Made by a program: the position numbers and the translations under genes. The notes under the pieces are model-generated. The model saw nothing but the letters and a program-made list of their open reading frames with translations, had not been told where the DNA came from and ran no database searches. Of a DNA stretch of 64,000 bases, positions 23,310-31,893 are shown piece after piece (within the stretch, counting starts at the first letter, position 1; each line of letters starts with the position of its first letter). Source of the DNA: BP-133 sp040756995 (GTDB lineage Bacteria > Actinomycetota > Acidimicrobiia > IMCC26256 > BP-133); the NCBI GenBank assembly GCA_040756995.1, contig JBFLYK010000026.1, positions 29,169 to 93,168 of the forward strand, written 5' to 3'.

Positions 23310-23408
23310 ATCTTGGCTGATCGGCCCCGAGGCCCCGTCCGCCGGATATTTTGCGAAGAGAGTGCTGAGTCCGGCGGGACGCAGCGGGCCACCGCGCCCG
23401 GGCGCGGG

Positions 23409-24410
23409 TCAGGTCCGCAACCGGACCAAGGCGTCGGCGGCCGATTCGGCGCCCCAGACCTCGCCAGGCCGGCCCAGGATCTGGCGGACGTTCGAGGGCT
23501 GGCTCGGCAATGGGAACGACGTGAACGACTGCGAAGCCGGATCGAAGCGGACCAGCGCGTTGGCGCCGAAGTCGGACAGCCAGACGATGTCACGGTCGTC
23601 GACGTAGACGGCGTAGGCCTGGGGCTTGTCGCCGGGGAGGCGCCACTCGCCCCACGATCCGGCGGCAGGGTCGTACACGCCGACCTGGCCGGCGTTCCAT
23701 TCGCTGACCCAGACCCGGCCCCGGGAGTCGCTCCAGACCCGGCGGGCGCCCTGGTTGGGTGTCGGCGGTTCGACGACCGTCGCCGCGCCGGTCGCAGGGT
23801 CCACCCGGGCGATGTGGTTGCCGGCCAGCGAGGCGTACCACACCGTCCCGTCCGGAGTGACCGTGATCCCGTACGGCCCCCGGCCCCGAGGAGCGTCGTA
23901 CACCGTCATCGAGCCGCTCTTGGGATCGAGTTGGCCGTAGACGCCGGTCTGGCCGGTGAACCAGAGGATCCCCCGGCGGTCGAAGGCCGCCGTGTTCAGG
24001 TTCGCCCCCGGCCGGGTGGCGGGGAGCGGGAAGCGCTTCACCTCGTTCGTCGCCGGGTCGACGCGGACGATGGCGTTGAGGCCGGAATCCGTCACCCAGG
24101 CGGCACCGTCGGGCCCGACGATCACGCCGTGCGGTGCCGAGCCGGCCCCGAGCGGCACCTCGGTGGCCTGCTTGGAGGCGGGATCGAGTCGCCCGAGCTT
24201 CCCCGTCCGCTGGGCGGTGTACCACACCGTCCCGTCGGGGGCCGGTGCGACATCATGCGGTCCCGCCCCGGCAGGGACCGGAAACCGCTCGAGCGAGGCA
24301 GTGGCGGCCTGGCCTGCCTGCTTGTTGCTCGGGTCTCGGTTCTCGTCGCAGCCCGCTCCCGCGACCAGGGCCACGGTCAGAGTGAGGAGGAAGGCACAGA
24401 GTCGGCGCAT
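23409..24410 (-). CDS. Virginiamycin B lyase-like beta-propeller lipoprotein
   Basis: A 333-residue exported lipoprotein with lipobox LVAGAGC (Cys21). The mature part is a seven-blade-like propeller of repeated units such as GPDGAAWVTDSGLNAIVRVDP and TPDGTVWYASLAGNHIARVDP, the pattern of the Vgb/streptogramin lyase family. Most actinobacterial members have no proven lyase activity, and I cannot assign the catalytic His with confidence. It starts 3 bp after the stop of the acyl-CoA dehydrogenase gene, so the two are cotranscribed. Confidence 0.82.
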   Translation of the reverse strand: MRRLCAFLLTLTVALVAGAGCDENRDPSNKQAGQAATASLERFPVPAGAGPHDVAPAPDGTVWYTAQRTGKLGRLDPASKQATEVPLGAGSAPHGVIVGPDGAAWVTDSGLNAIVRVDPATNEVKRFPLPATRPGANLNTAAFDRRGILWFTGQTGVYGQLDPKSGSMTVYDAPRGRGPYGITVTPDGTVWYASLAGNHIARVDPATGAATVVEPPTPNQGARRVWSDSRGRVWVSEWNAGQVGVYDPAAGSWGEWRLPGDKPQAYAVYVDDRDIVWLSDFGANALVRFDPASQSFTSFPLPSQPSNVRQILGRPGEVWGAESAADALVRLRT

Positions 24411-24413
24411 CGT

Positions 24414-25601
24414 CTATACGAAGGCGCTCAGGCCCGTGATCGCCCGTCCGACGATCAGGGTGTTGATCTCCCTCGTCCCTTCGTAGGAGTAGATCGCCTC
24501 GGCGTCGGCCACGAAGCGGCCCACGTCGTGCTCCAGCAGGATTCCGTTGCCGCCCAGCAGCTCCCGGGCCAGGCCGACGGTCTCCCGGGCCTTCACCGTG
24601 CAGAACGCCTTGGCCAGGCTGGCCTGCTCGTCGGTCATGGCGCCGGCGTCCTGGAGCTGGGAGAGCCGGGCGACCATGCACAGCGACGCCGTCACGTTCC
24701 CGAGCATGCGGACGAGCTGGTCCTGCACGAGCTGGAAGCCACCGATGGGCCGGCCGAACTGCTCCCGCTTCGTGGCGTAGCGAAGGGCATGCTCGTAGGC
24801 GCCCCGGCCGCAGCCGACCGCCTGCCAGGCGACGCTGGCCCGGGTCATGCGCAGGACATTGGCGGTATCCCGGAACGACGAAGCCCGCTGCAGCCGCATG
24901 AACTCCGGCACCCGGACGCCGTCGAGGGTGATGATGGCGTTCTGCACCGCCCGGAGGGCGATCTTGTGCTCCATCTTCTCGGTCGTGAACCCCGGCGTGT
25001 CCTTCTCGACGAGGAAGCCCTTCACGTTGCCGTCGTCGACGTCGCGGGCCCAGATCACCGTCACGTCGGCGAAGGTGGCGTTCCCGATCCACTTCTTCAC
25101 TCCTTGGAGGACCCAGGTGTCTCCCTCCTGCCGGCAGGTCGTCGTCAACCCGCCGGCGGCGCCCGAGCCGACCTCTGGCTCGGTCAGCCCGAAGGCGCCG
25201 ATCTTCTCCATGCGGGCCATGGGCGGCAACCACTGCTCCTTCTGCTCCTCGGAGCCGCACAGATAGATCGAGCCCATGGCCAGCCCGCCGTGGACACCCA
25301 TGAACGTCGCCATCGACGGGTCGATCCGGGCCAGCTCCATGGCCACGAACCCGTCGGCCAGGAAGCTCCTTCCGGGGCATCCGTAGCCGGAGTAGGCCAG
25401 CCCGGCGATGCCCAGCTCGGCCATGGCCGGCACGACTTCGAAGGGGAATTCGGCCTTGCCCCAGTAGACGTTGATGATCGGGGCGACCTGTTGCTCCATG
25501 AACGTCCGTACCCGCTTGAGGAGCAGCCGGTCCTCCTCGTCGAGGAGACCGGCGAGGTCGTAGAAGTCGCCCTCCACCGGCGGCGGAACCGCTTGGCTCA
25601 T
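24414..25601 (-). CDS. Acyl-CoA dehydrogenase, glutaryl-CoA dehydrogenase-like
   Basis: A 395-residue flavoprotein. The signatures GLTEPEVGSG and KKWIGNATFAD and the C-terminal YSYEGTREINTLIVGRA with the catalytic Glu position match the glutaryl-CoA dehydrogenase branch, which oxidises and decarboxylates glutaryl-CoA to crotonyl-CoA. I start at ATG 25601 (MSQAV), preceded by AAGGGGG; an upstream ATG at 25661 would add 20 residues that overlap the divergent promoter. It is divergent from the exporter gene and shares the regulatory spacer with the TetR-type operator. Confidence 0.85.
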   Translation of the reverse strand: MSQAVPPPVEGDFYDLAGLLDEEDRLLLKRVRTFMEQQVAPIINVYWGKAEFPFEVVPAMAELGIAGLAYSGYGCPGRSFLADGFVAMELARIDPSMATFMGVHGGLAMGSIYLCGSEEQKEQWLPPMARMEKIGAFGLTEPEVGSGAAGGLTTTCRQEGDTWVLQGVKKWIGNATFADVTVIWARDVDDGNVKGFLVEKDTPGFTTEKMEHKIALRAVQNAIITLDGVRVPEFMRLQRASSFRDTANVLRMTRASVAWQAVGCGRGAYEHALRYATKREQFGRPIGGFQLVQDQLVRMLGNVTASLCMVARLSQLQDAGAMTDEQASLAKAFCTVKARETVGLARELLGGNGILLEHDVGRFVADAEAIYSYEGTREINTLIVGRAITGLSAFV

Positions 25602-25676
25602 CGAGGCCCCCTTGGTCGAAACCCGGGCAAACCTTACGGCCGCCGGAATGGCCGCGTGCACTCAAGTCGTTTGCGG

Positions 25677-25703
25677 AACGAGACGAAACGGTATCGTCTT
25701 GTT
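25677..25703 (+). promoter_or_regulatory. TetR-type operator upstream of the DHA2 exporter
   Basis: AACGAGACGA (25677-25686) and TCGTCTTGTT (25694-25703) form an inverted repeat with 9 of 10 positions matching around AACGGTA. A TATCGT -10-like box (25692-25697) lies inside the right arm, so binding would block transcription. The TetR gene is the last gene of the same operon, which suggests autoregulation. The divergent dehydrogenase start at 25601 is only 76 bp away and may be co-controlled. Confidence 0.65.
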
Positions 25704-25725
25704 GGGAGGCGGAGAGGGGCTCGGC

Positions 25726-27336
25726 ATGGTGGAAGAGGGATACGACCACGGCAAACGGTGGTGGACGCTGGTCGTCCTCTGCCTCAGCCTCGTCATCGTC
25801 GTGGTCGGGAACACGGTCCTCAACGTGGCCCTGCCCACCCTGGTCCGCGAGCTCGACGCCAGCAACAGCGCGCTCCAGTGGATGGTCGACTCCTACGCCC
25901 TCGTGTTCGCCGGGCTGCTGCTCACGGCCGGTGCCCTGGGCGACCGCTTCGGGCGCAAGGGTGCGCTTCAGGCCGGCCTCGTCGTCTTCGGTGTGGCGTC
26001 GACGGTGGCCGCCTTCGCCGGCTCCTCGGGGCAGCTCATCGCCCTCCGGGCGGTCATGGGCATCGGCGCGGCGCTGATCATGCCGGCCACGCTGTCGATC
26101 CTCACCAACGTCTTCCCGCCCCACGAGCGGGCCAAGGCCATCGCCATCTGGGCCGGTCTGGCCGGCGCCGGGGCCGCCATCGGCCCGGTCACCAGCGGCT
26201 TCCTGCTCGAGCACTTCTGGTGGGGCTCGGTCTTCCTGGTCAACGTGCCGCTCGTGATCGCCGCCCTCGTCGGCGGCCGGTTCCTCGTGCCGACTTCCAG
26301 GGATCCCAACGCCGAACAGCTCGACCCGATCGGCGCCGCCCTGTCGATCGTCGGTCTGAGCGGCGTGCTGTACGGCATCATCGAGGGCCCCGTCCACGGC
26401 TGGACGGCTCCCGCCACCCTGGGCAGCCTCCTGTCCGGCCTCGCCGTGCTGGTGGTCTTCGGGTTCTGGGAGCTGCGGGCGGCGCACCCGATGCTCGACC
26501 TGCGCTTCTTCAAGAACGCCACGTTCTCGTCGGCCACGGCGGCCATCAACCTGGTGTTCTTCGCCATGTTCGGCACGTTCTTCCTGCTGACTCAGTACCT
26601 GCAGCTCGTCCTCGGCTACAGCGCTCTGGAGGCCGGCGTCCGCATGCTCCCCATGCCGTTCACGATGATGGTGGCGGCGCCCTCCAGCGCCAAGTTCGTG
26701 GAGAAGTTCGGCAACCGCAAGGTCGTGAGCACCGGTCTGCTGATCCTCGGGCTCGGCCTGCTGCTGCTGGCCCAGTCCGACGTCGACACGCCCTATTGGC
26801 ATCTCGTCGTGGCCATCGTGACCATGGCAGCCGGGATGGGGCTGTCGATGGCGCCGTCGACCACCGGCATCATGGCCTCGCTGCCGCTCCGCAAGGCCGG
26901 CGTCGGTTCCGCCGTCAACGACACCACCCGGGAGCTCGGCGGGGCGCTCGGTGTCGCCGTCCTCGGCAGCATGTTGGCCTCCAGGTTCACCGCTGCCCTC
27001 CCCGGCTCGATCGAGCAGCTGCCGGACGCGGCCCAGACCGCCATCCGCTCGTCGCTCGGCGGGGCGCTGGGTGTGGCCCGCTCGCTGCCGCCGGCCGTGG
27101 GTGGTCCGCTCGAGGCGGCAGCCAAGAACGCCTACGTCGACGCCATGAGCGTGGCCATGGTCGGCGCCGCCATCGTCGTGCTCGCCACGGCGGTCATGGT
27201 GCGGCGGTTCTACCCCGACCGCCTGCTGATGCACGACGCCGGCCACGGCCGCCACCACGCCGCCCCCGGGCGGGTCGAGGCCGACGCCCCCCAGCCGTCG
27301 AAGCCGTCGAAGCCCTCGGAGCCCTCGGCGGCATGA
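25726..27336 (+). CDS. DHA2 family (EmrB/QacA-type) MFS drug exporter, 14 TMS
   Basis: A 536-residue proton-driven exporter. It has about 14 membrane helices, the loop 2-3 motif GALGDRFGRKGAL, the TM1 motif VVVGNTVLNVALPTLV and the helix 5 motif GPVTSGFLLEHFWWGSVFLVNVP (antiporter motif C region). ATG 25726 is preceded by GGAGGCGGAGAGG; longer frames would run through the operator. The C-terminal tail is His/Pro/Ser-rich. The stop overlaps the TetR ATG (ATGA). Substrate unknown; typical clients are hydrophobic or cationic drugs. Confidence 0.92.
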   Translation: MVEEGYDHGKRWWTLVVLCLSLVIVVVGNTVLNVALPTLVRELDASNSALQWMVDSYALVFAGLLLTAGALGDRFGRKGALQAGLVVFGVASTVAAFAGSSGQLIALRAVMGIGAALIMPATLSILTNVFPPHERAKAIAIWAGLAGAGAAIGPVTSGFLLEHFWWGSVFLVNVPLVIAALVGGRFLVPTSRDPNAEQLDPIGAALSIVGLSGVLYGIIEGPVHGWTAPATLGSLLSGLAVLVVFGFWELRAAHPMLDLRFFKNATFSSATAAINLVFFAMFGTFFLLTQYLQLVLGYSALEAGVRMLPMPFTMMVAAPSSAKFVEKFGNRKVVSTGLLILGLGLLLLAQSDVDTPYWHLVVAIVTMAAGMGLSMAPSTTGIMASLPLRKAGVGSAVNDTTRELGGALGVAVLGSMLASRFTAALPGSIEQLPDAAQTAIRSSLGGALGVARSLPPAVGGPLEAAAKNAYVDAMSVAMVGAAIVVLATAVMVRRFYPDRLLMHDAGHGRHHAAPGRVEADAPQPSKPSKPSEPSAA

Positions 27337-27917
27337 GCTCCGCGACCGACGCCATCGCCCCCAGGTGGCGGAGCCGGCGGGCGGAGTCAGCCATCCTCAA
27401 GGCCACCATCGCCCTGCTGGAGGAGGTCGGTTTCGGCGGGCTCACAATCGACGGCATCGCCGCTCGGGCCGGCGTGGGCAAGGCCACGATCTACCGGCAC
27501 TGGTCATCGAAGGCCGAAGTGGCCGTGGAAGCGTTCCGGGCCTTCATCCCGCCCCTCGACGACCCCGACACCGGTTCCCTGGCCGACGACCTGCGGGCTC
27601 TGCTGCACCAGATGGTGGACGGGCTGGCCAACTCACCGCTGGCCGGCATCCTGCCGTCGCTGGTGGAAGCGGCGGAGCGGGACCCGGAGGTGGAGCGGCT
27701 GTTCAAGGACTTCGGTACCACCCGCCGCAACGTCTTCCGCGGCGTGTTCACCCGGGCCGCCGCCCGGGGCGAGCTGCGGGCCGGGCTCGACCACGATCTG
27801 GCCATCGATCTCCTGGTCGGCCCGATCTTCACCCGCCGGCTGGTCACCCGCCGGCCGCTGACCCGTAAGCACGCCAACGCCGTCCTGGAGATGCTGCTGC
27901 CGGTGTTCCACCGCTAG
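27333..27917 (+). CDS. TetR family transcriptional repressor
   Basis: A 194-residue regulator with N-terminal helix-turn-helix (TIDGIAARAGVGKATIYRHW) and a ligand-binding helical C-terminal domain of the TetR_C type. It is translationally coupled to the exporter and probably binds the inverted repeat at 25677-25703. An exporter substrate would be the inducer, following the QacR/TetR model (inference). It lies tail-to-tail with the crotonase gene. Confidence 0.92.
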   Translation: MSSATDAIAPRWRSRRAESAILKATIALLEEVGFGGLTIDGIAARAGVGKATIYRHWSSKAEVAVEAFRAFIPPLDDPDTGSLADDLRALLHQMVDGLANSPLAGILPSLVEAAERDPEVERLFKDFGTTRRNVFRGVFTRAAARGELRAGLDHDLAIDLLVGPIFTRRLVTRRPLTRKHANAVLEMLLPVFHR

Positions 27918-27932
27918 CGGACCGCGGCCCTC

Positions 27933-27975
27933 CGCCGGCCGAGGCGCCTCCCCCTACGCCGGCCGAGGCGCCTCC
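27933..27975. repeat. Two exact copies of a 19-bp sequence around the crotonase stop codon
   Basis: CGCCGGCCGAGGCGCCTCC occurs at 27933-27951 and 27957-27975. The second copy encodes part of the crotonase C terminus and the first lies just past its stop. Each copy contains the palindrome GAGGCGCCTC. It is probably a local duplication and may contribute to termination between the convergent genes. Confidence 0.8.
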
Positions 27976-28724
27976 GGCCGGTTGCCGGCCACGAAGTTGC
28001 GCAGTCCCTCGATCATCTCCGGATCGGTGGCGGTGGGGCGGCAGAGGCCCGCTTCCATGTACAGGCCGGCTTCCAGGCCGACGCCCCAGGTCGCCAGCGT
28101 GGCCGCCCGGTCGGCCCGCAGGCTGGCCTGGGGGTAGCCGGCGATGCGGTCGGCCAGCTCCAGCGCCCGGTCGAGCGCCCGTCCCTCCGGCACGACCTCC
28201 TGGACCAGCCCGATCGCCTGCGCCCGGGAGGCGTCGATGCGGACGCCGGTCTCGATCATCCACAGCGCGTTGCCCTGGCCCATGATGCGGGGGAAGCGCT
28301 GCGTGCCCCCGTCGACGAACGGCACGCCCCAGCGCCGGTTGAGGGCGCCGAACTCGGCGGTGGCCGAGGCGATCCGGAAATCGCACCAGCAGGCCAGTTC
28401 CATGCCGCCGGCGAAGCAGTAGCCGTTGACGGCGGCGATCGTCGGCTTGCCGGGGTCGAGCTTGGCGAAACCGATGGGACCGGCCCGGTCGGTGTGGCGA
28501 TGGTGCATGAGCTCGTCGACGTCCTTCAGGTTGGCGCCGGCGCAGAACGCCCGGTCGCCGGCGCCGGTGACGACCAGCACCCGGGCGGAGTCGTCAGCCG
28601 CGAAGGCATCGATTCCCTCGGCGAGGCCGACGGCCATCGCAGCCGTGATGCTGTTGTGGGCCTCAGGCCGATTGAGCGTGATCAGTGTGACGGCGCCCCG
28701 CCGGTTGACGAGCAACTCGTCCAT
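27954..28724 (-). CDS. Crotonase-fold protein lacking the second catalytic Glu
   Basis: A 256-residue crotonase with GDRAFCAGANLKD (oxyanion hole region) and FAGGMELACWCDFRIA. The first hydratase Glu (GGMEL) is present. Twenty residues later, where hydratases have Glu in PEI, this protein has Asn (FGALN). It is therefore unlikely to be a standard enoyl-CoA hydratase; isomerase, thioesterase or other crotonase chemistry is more likely. The ATG at 28724 with GGAGGAG upstream lies inside the end of the preceding sigma-like gene, a 62-bp overlap in another frame. Confidence 0.85.
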   Translation of the reverse strand: MDELLVNRRGAVTLITLNRPEAHNSITAAMAVGLAEGIDAFAADDSARVLVVTGAGDRAFCAGANLKDVDELMHHRHTDRAGPIGFAKLDPGKPTIAAVNGYCFAGGMELACWCDFRIASATAEFGALNRRWGVPFVDGGTQRFPRIMGQGNALWMIETGVRIDASRAQAIGLVQEVVPEGRALDRALELADRIAGYPQASLRADRAATLATWGVGLEAGLYMEAGLCRPTATDPEMIEGLRNFVAGNRPEAPRPA

Positions 28725-30204
28725 CGAACTCCTCCCTCGCCTTGGAACGCAGGGAGGCTATGTCGGAGCGGCGGGTCTCGCCGTTCGTGGTCCTGGCCGG
28801 CGACGCAACGGGTGTCACGGTCGAGGTCGGAATCGGCGTCGCCGCCGGCGGCGGGGCGGCCGCCACCGTGGCGGTCGGCGTGGCGGCGGAGACGACCGGT
28901 GGCGGCGACGGTCGGGGGGTCGAGGGCGTGATCCGGCGGGGCCGGACCGTCGTCGCCGTGAACTTCACCGCCGGCCGCGCCGCAGCGGCCGTGCCGGCCG
29001 CCGCCTCGTCGGCGTCGGGCCGGGGCGGGGGTTCCGCCCCGGCCGCCGCACCGGCGCCGTTGGCGGGCGGCTGCGGCCCGGCGGCCGGGGTGCCGGCCGG
29101 ACGGGTGGAGCCGGTGCGGGGCACGTAATCCGGCACGTAGGCCTGCACGGCCGGCAGGGCCAGACCGTCAGGACCCGGGGCGGTGTCGGGCCGCATGAGT
29201 TGCGGCAGCGACAACATGACGCCGAGCCACGCCACCACCAGCGACAGGGCCGGCAGCGCGGGCCGGATGGTGCGACCGGCCTGCCGGGCCGCTCCGGGCA
29301 CCCCGGCCGCCGCCACCGTCAGCCGTCGGGCCGGTCGCGGCAGGTCGGCGGGCACCGCCGCCGCCAGTCCGGGCGGCAACAGGTGGGGGGCGGGACGCAG
29401 GGCGGGGGCGTTGGTCAGCGAGTGGTGTTGTGCCTCGCCGCCCAGCAGCGGGGCGGCGGGGACGGCGGCGGCCAACGTCGCCGGGCCGTTGGCCAGCTCC
29501 CCGCGGCGCATCCGGCAGGTGGGGCAGATGTCGAGGTGCGACCGCACCAGCACGCCCTTGGCCGGGTCGAGCGTCGCGGCCTGGAACGCATCGAGGTTGG
29601 CGACCGTGAACCGGCAGTCGGCCCTCACCTCATGGCTGCTCAGGGCGGCGTGCGAGGCGGCGTCGACGTCCTTCCGGGCCTGCCCGACCAGTGCCGCCAT
29701 CTCGTCCGGCTGCCCACCCATCAGGGCGGCGATCTCGCTCGGCGTCATTGCCTCCACCTCGGACAGCCACAGCGCGGTGCGGGTCGGCTCCGAAAGGGCG
29801 GCCAGCCCGGCCCGCACGACGTGGTGCTCGAGGGAGGAGAGCACCAGTTCGCCGTCGGGGGCGAGGCCGGCCAGCGGGGCGGGGGAGCCGTGGGCCCGTC
29901 CGGCGTCCCGGGCCCGATCGAGGGCCACCTGACGAACACAAGCCAGGAGGTAAGGGCGAAATCTCACGCTCGCCGGCGTCAAGGCCTCACAATTCTCTGG
30001 AAGTGCCGAAAAGACCCGTGTAAATCCCTGGATGACCGCCAGCTCCGCATCGGGCGAGAACCTTGACACCACGCAGGCCACCCGCCAGGCGGCGGCGTTG
30101 TGCCGCAGGTAGAGCACCCCGAAGGCCAAGCGGTCTCCGGCGCGCGCCGCGTCGACCAGCGTCAGGTCGTCGGCGGTCGTGGGGTCGTCAAGGTGGGATG
30201 CCAT
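28663..30204 (-). CDS. ECF-like sigma factor fused to zinc-binding anti-sigma domain and membrane segment
   Basis: A 513-residue protein. Residues 20-105 match sigma region 2 (AFGVLYLRHNAAAWRVA ... FRPYLLACVRQVALDRARD). Residues 138-185 match region 4 (LSEPTRTALWLSEVEAMTPS, then EIAALMG). Residues 195-240 hold the HxxxCxxC anti-sigma zinc motif (His223, Cys227, Cys230). Residues about 316-334 form one membrane helix, and the rest is a Pro/Ala/Thr-rich tail that would be outside the cell. A sigma factor, its inhibitor and a sensor tail are thus joined in one tethered chain. It could be released by proteolysis (inference). Confidence 0.75.
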   Translation of the reverse strand: MASHLDDPTTADDLTLVDAARAGDRLAFGVLYLRHNAAAWRVACVVSRFSPDAELAVIQGFTRVFSALPENCEALTPASVRFRPYLLACVRQVALDRARDAGRAHGSPAPLAGLAPDGELVLSSLEHHVVRAGLAALSEPTRTALWLSEVEAMTPSEIAALMGGQPDEMAALVGQARKDVDAASHAALSSHEVRADCRFTVANLDAFQAATLDPAKGVLVRSHLDICPTCRMRRGELANGPATLAAAVPAAPLLGGEAQHHSLTNAPALRPAPHLLPPGLAAAVPADLPRPARRLTVAAAGVPGAARQAGRTIRPALPALSLVVAWLGVMLSLPQLMRPDTAPGPDGLALPAVQAYVPDYVPRTGSTRPAGTPAAGPQPPANGAGAAAGAEPPPRPDADEAAAGTAAAARPAVKFTATTVRPRRITPSTPRPSPPPVVSAATPTATVAAAPPPAATPIPTSTVTPVASPARTTNGETRRSDIASLRSKAREEFDGRVARQPAGRRHTDHAQSA

Positions 30205-30384
30205 GCTCTCCCTTCCCCTCCCCCGGGGAGATCAGGGGTCGCGTGTCAAAACCCGCGCCTGCTGATCGGAATCGTCGGCTTTCATTCCCAGCTTGAGCCC
30301 GGTTCTCACGTAGCGTGGTCAGAGATGTCCGATTCGTGACCATACCGGGGCCCGTGACGAGCGCTCCGTACCCTTGTCGCCCAG

Positions 30385-31086
30385 ATGACCGCCTCGCAGA
30401 TGATCGTGGTGGACCACCTCGCCCGGCTCGACGACGGCACCGTGGTCGTGGCCGGGATCGACGGCAACCACGAGCACATCGCGCCCCTCCGGGACAGGCC
30501 CTGGGACACCGCCGCCACCACCCGCGGCGGCGGGCCGTTCGGCATCGGGGAAACGGTCGACATCGGCTTCTCCCGCCGCAGCGGGGCGCCGCCGCTGGTC
30601 GAGGAGCGGGAGATCGAGGAAGCCAACCTCACCCGGCTCGGCCGGCTGCCCGACGCCCAGTTCTGGTCGCTGCTGGAGATCCTCGGCCACGACCACCTCC
30701 CGTCGATCTACGGGGAAGACCTGAAGGTGACGCCGTCGGGGGCGGCCTCCGTGCCGGTCGGCCGGGGGAAGGCGTCACTCGGGGTGCTGCGCTGCCCCGG
30801 TCCGGCCGAGCTGTTCCGGCGGGGCGGGCAGCTCCGCATGGGCCTCGACGACCTCCGGCTCGGCTCGCTCGACCTCAACGTCTGCGACCACCGCCTGCGG
30901 GACGAGAAGGGCGTGCCGATCGACTCGCTGTGGAAGGTCATCCGCCGCCGGGTCCAGAGCGGCGAACCGGTCATCCTGTCGGTGGGGCTGAGCCAGCCGT
31001 TCAACGGCATGCACTGGCTGCGGGTCGACAACATCCACTTCCGGGACTACTTCGACGACCACCCGGTGTTCCGCTTCGCCCACTGA
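30385..31086 (+). CDS. Hypothetical protein resembling dual-OB-domain proteins
   Basis: A 233-residue soluble protein. The N terminus MIVVDHLARLDDGTVVVAGI and the beta-rich pattern resemble proteins annotated as dual OB domain-containing, whose first motif is a MIVV...L...G..CVAGID sheet. This is recognition by pattern only. There are three Trp, several conserved-looking DH/HPH motifs and no signal peptide or membrane segment. A TACCCT box (30369-30374) lies 10 nt before the ATG, so the leader is only a few nucleotides. It is divergent from the fused sigma gene. Confidence 0.6.
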   Translation: MTASQMIVVDHLARLDDGTVVVAGIDGNHEHIAPLRDRPWDTAATTRGGGPFGIGETVDIGFSRRSGAPPLVEEREIEEANLTRLGRLPDAQFWSLLEILGHDHLPSIYGEDLKVTPSGAASVPVGRGKASLGVLRCPGPAELFRRGGQLRMGLDDLRLGSLDLNVCDHRLRDEKGVPIDSLWKVIRRRVQSGEPVILSVGLSQPFNGMHWLRVDNIHFRDYFDDHPVFRFAH

Positions 31087-31110
31087 TCCGGAGGGCGGGC
31101 GCGCCGGGCG

Positions 31111-31893
31111 CTAGGAGCCGGTGTACTTCGGCGGGCGCCGTTCGGCGAAGGCGGCCACTCCTTCGGCGAAGTCGTCGGTGGAACGCAGCAGACCGTAGGC
31201 CAGGCCCTCGAGCTCCAGGCCGACGTGGAGCGGTGCGTCGTAGGCGAGGTTGAGCACCCGCTTGGCCACCTTGAGGGCCAGCGGCGCCTTGGCCGCCAGT
31301 TCCAGGGCGATCTCGGTGGTGCGGCGGTCGAGGTCGGCGAGGGGGACGACCTCGGCGACGAGCCCCCACTGCAGCGCTTCAGCGGCCGGGATGCGCCGGC
31401 CGCGGAGGATGGCGTCCTTGGCCCGGGACAGGCCGACGAGATGGGCGAGGCGCTGCGTCCCGCCGCTGCCGGGGATCATGCCCAGAGTGATCTCGGGCAG
31501 GCCGAGGAGCGTGTCGTCGGCCGCCACCCGCAGGTCGCAGGCCAGGGCCACCTCGAGGCCGACGCCGAAGGTGTAGCCGTGCAGCTTGGCCACCACCGGC
31601 TTCGGGCACCGCTCGGCGGCGGCGATGTTCCGGGCCAGGTGGGAGAGTTGCTCGGGCGTGCGGGTCATGAAGCCCGGGATGTCACCGCCGGCAGTGAAGG
31701 CCTCGTCGCCGGCGCCGCCGAGGACGATGACCCGCACCGTCTCGTCGTCGCCGAGGTCGGCGAAGACGCCGGCCAGCTGGTCCCGGGCGGCCAGGCTGAC
31801 CCGGTTCATCTTCTCGGGAACGTCGAGCGTGATCGTGGCGATCCCGCGTCCGGCGTCGCGTGCGACGTGGAACCCGTCGTAGGTCTCGGTCAT
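31111..31893 (-). CDS. Enoyl-CoA hydratase/isomerase family protein
   Basis: A 260-residue crotonase with both hydratase Glu positions: FGVGLEVALACD and, 20 residues on, GLPEITLGMIPGSGGTQRL. The oxyanion segment is DEAFTAGGDIPGF. The ATG at 31893 overlaps the stop of the fused FAD/Fe-S subunit (ATGA), so it is the last gene of the molybdenum hydroxylase operon. That placement suggests the substrate is, or becomes, a CoA thioester with a double bond (inference). Confidence 0.88.
   Translation of the reverse strand: MTETYDGFHVARDAGRGIATITLDVPEKMNRVSLAARDQLAGVFADLGDDETVRVIVLGGAGDEAFTAGGDIPGFMTRTPEQLSHLARNIAAAERCPKPVVAKLHGYTFGVGLEVALACDLRVAADDTLLGLPEITLGMIPGSGGTQRLAHLVGLSRAKDAILRGRRIPAAEALQWGLVAEVVPLADLDRRTTEIALELAAKAPLALKVAKRVLNLAYDAPLHVGLELEGLAYGLLRSTDDFAEGVAAFAERRPPKYTGS

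Noticed and set aside
23256..27917. Very long open frame through the lipoprotein, dehydrogenase and exporter genes
   Set aside because: Only its last 194 codons (TetR, from 27333) are real. The rest reads antisense or out of frame to well-supported genes.
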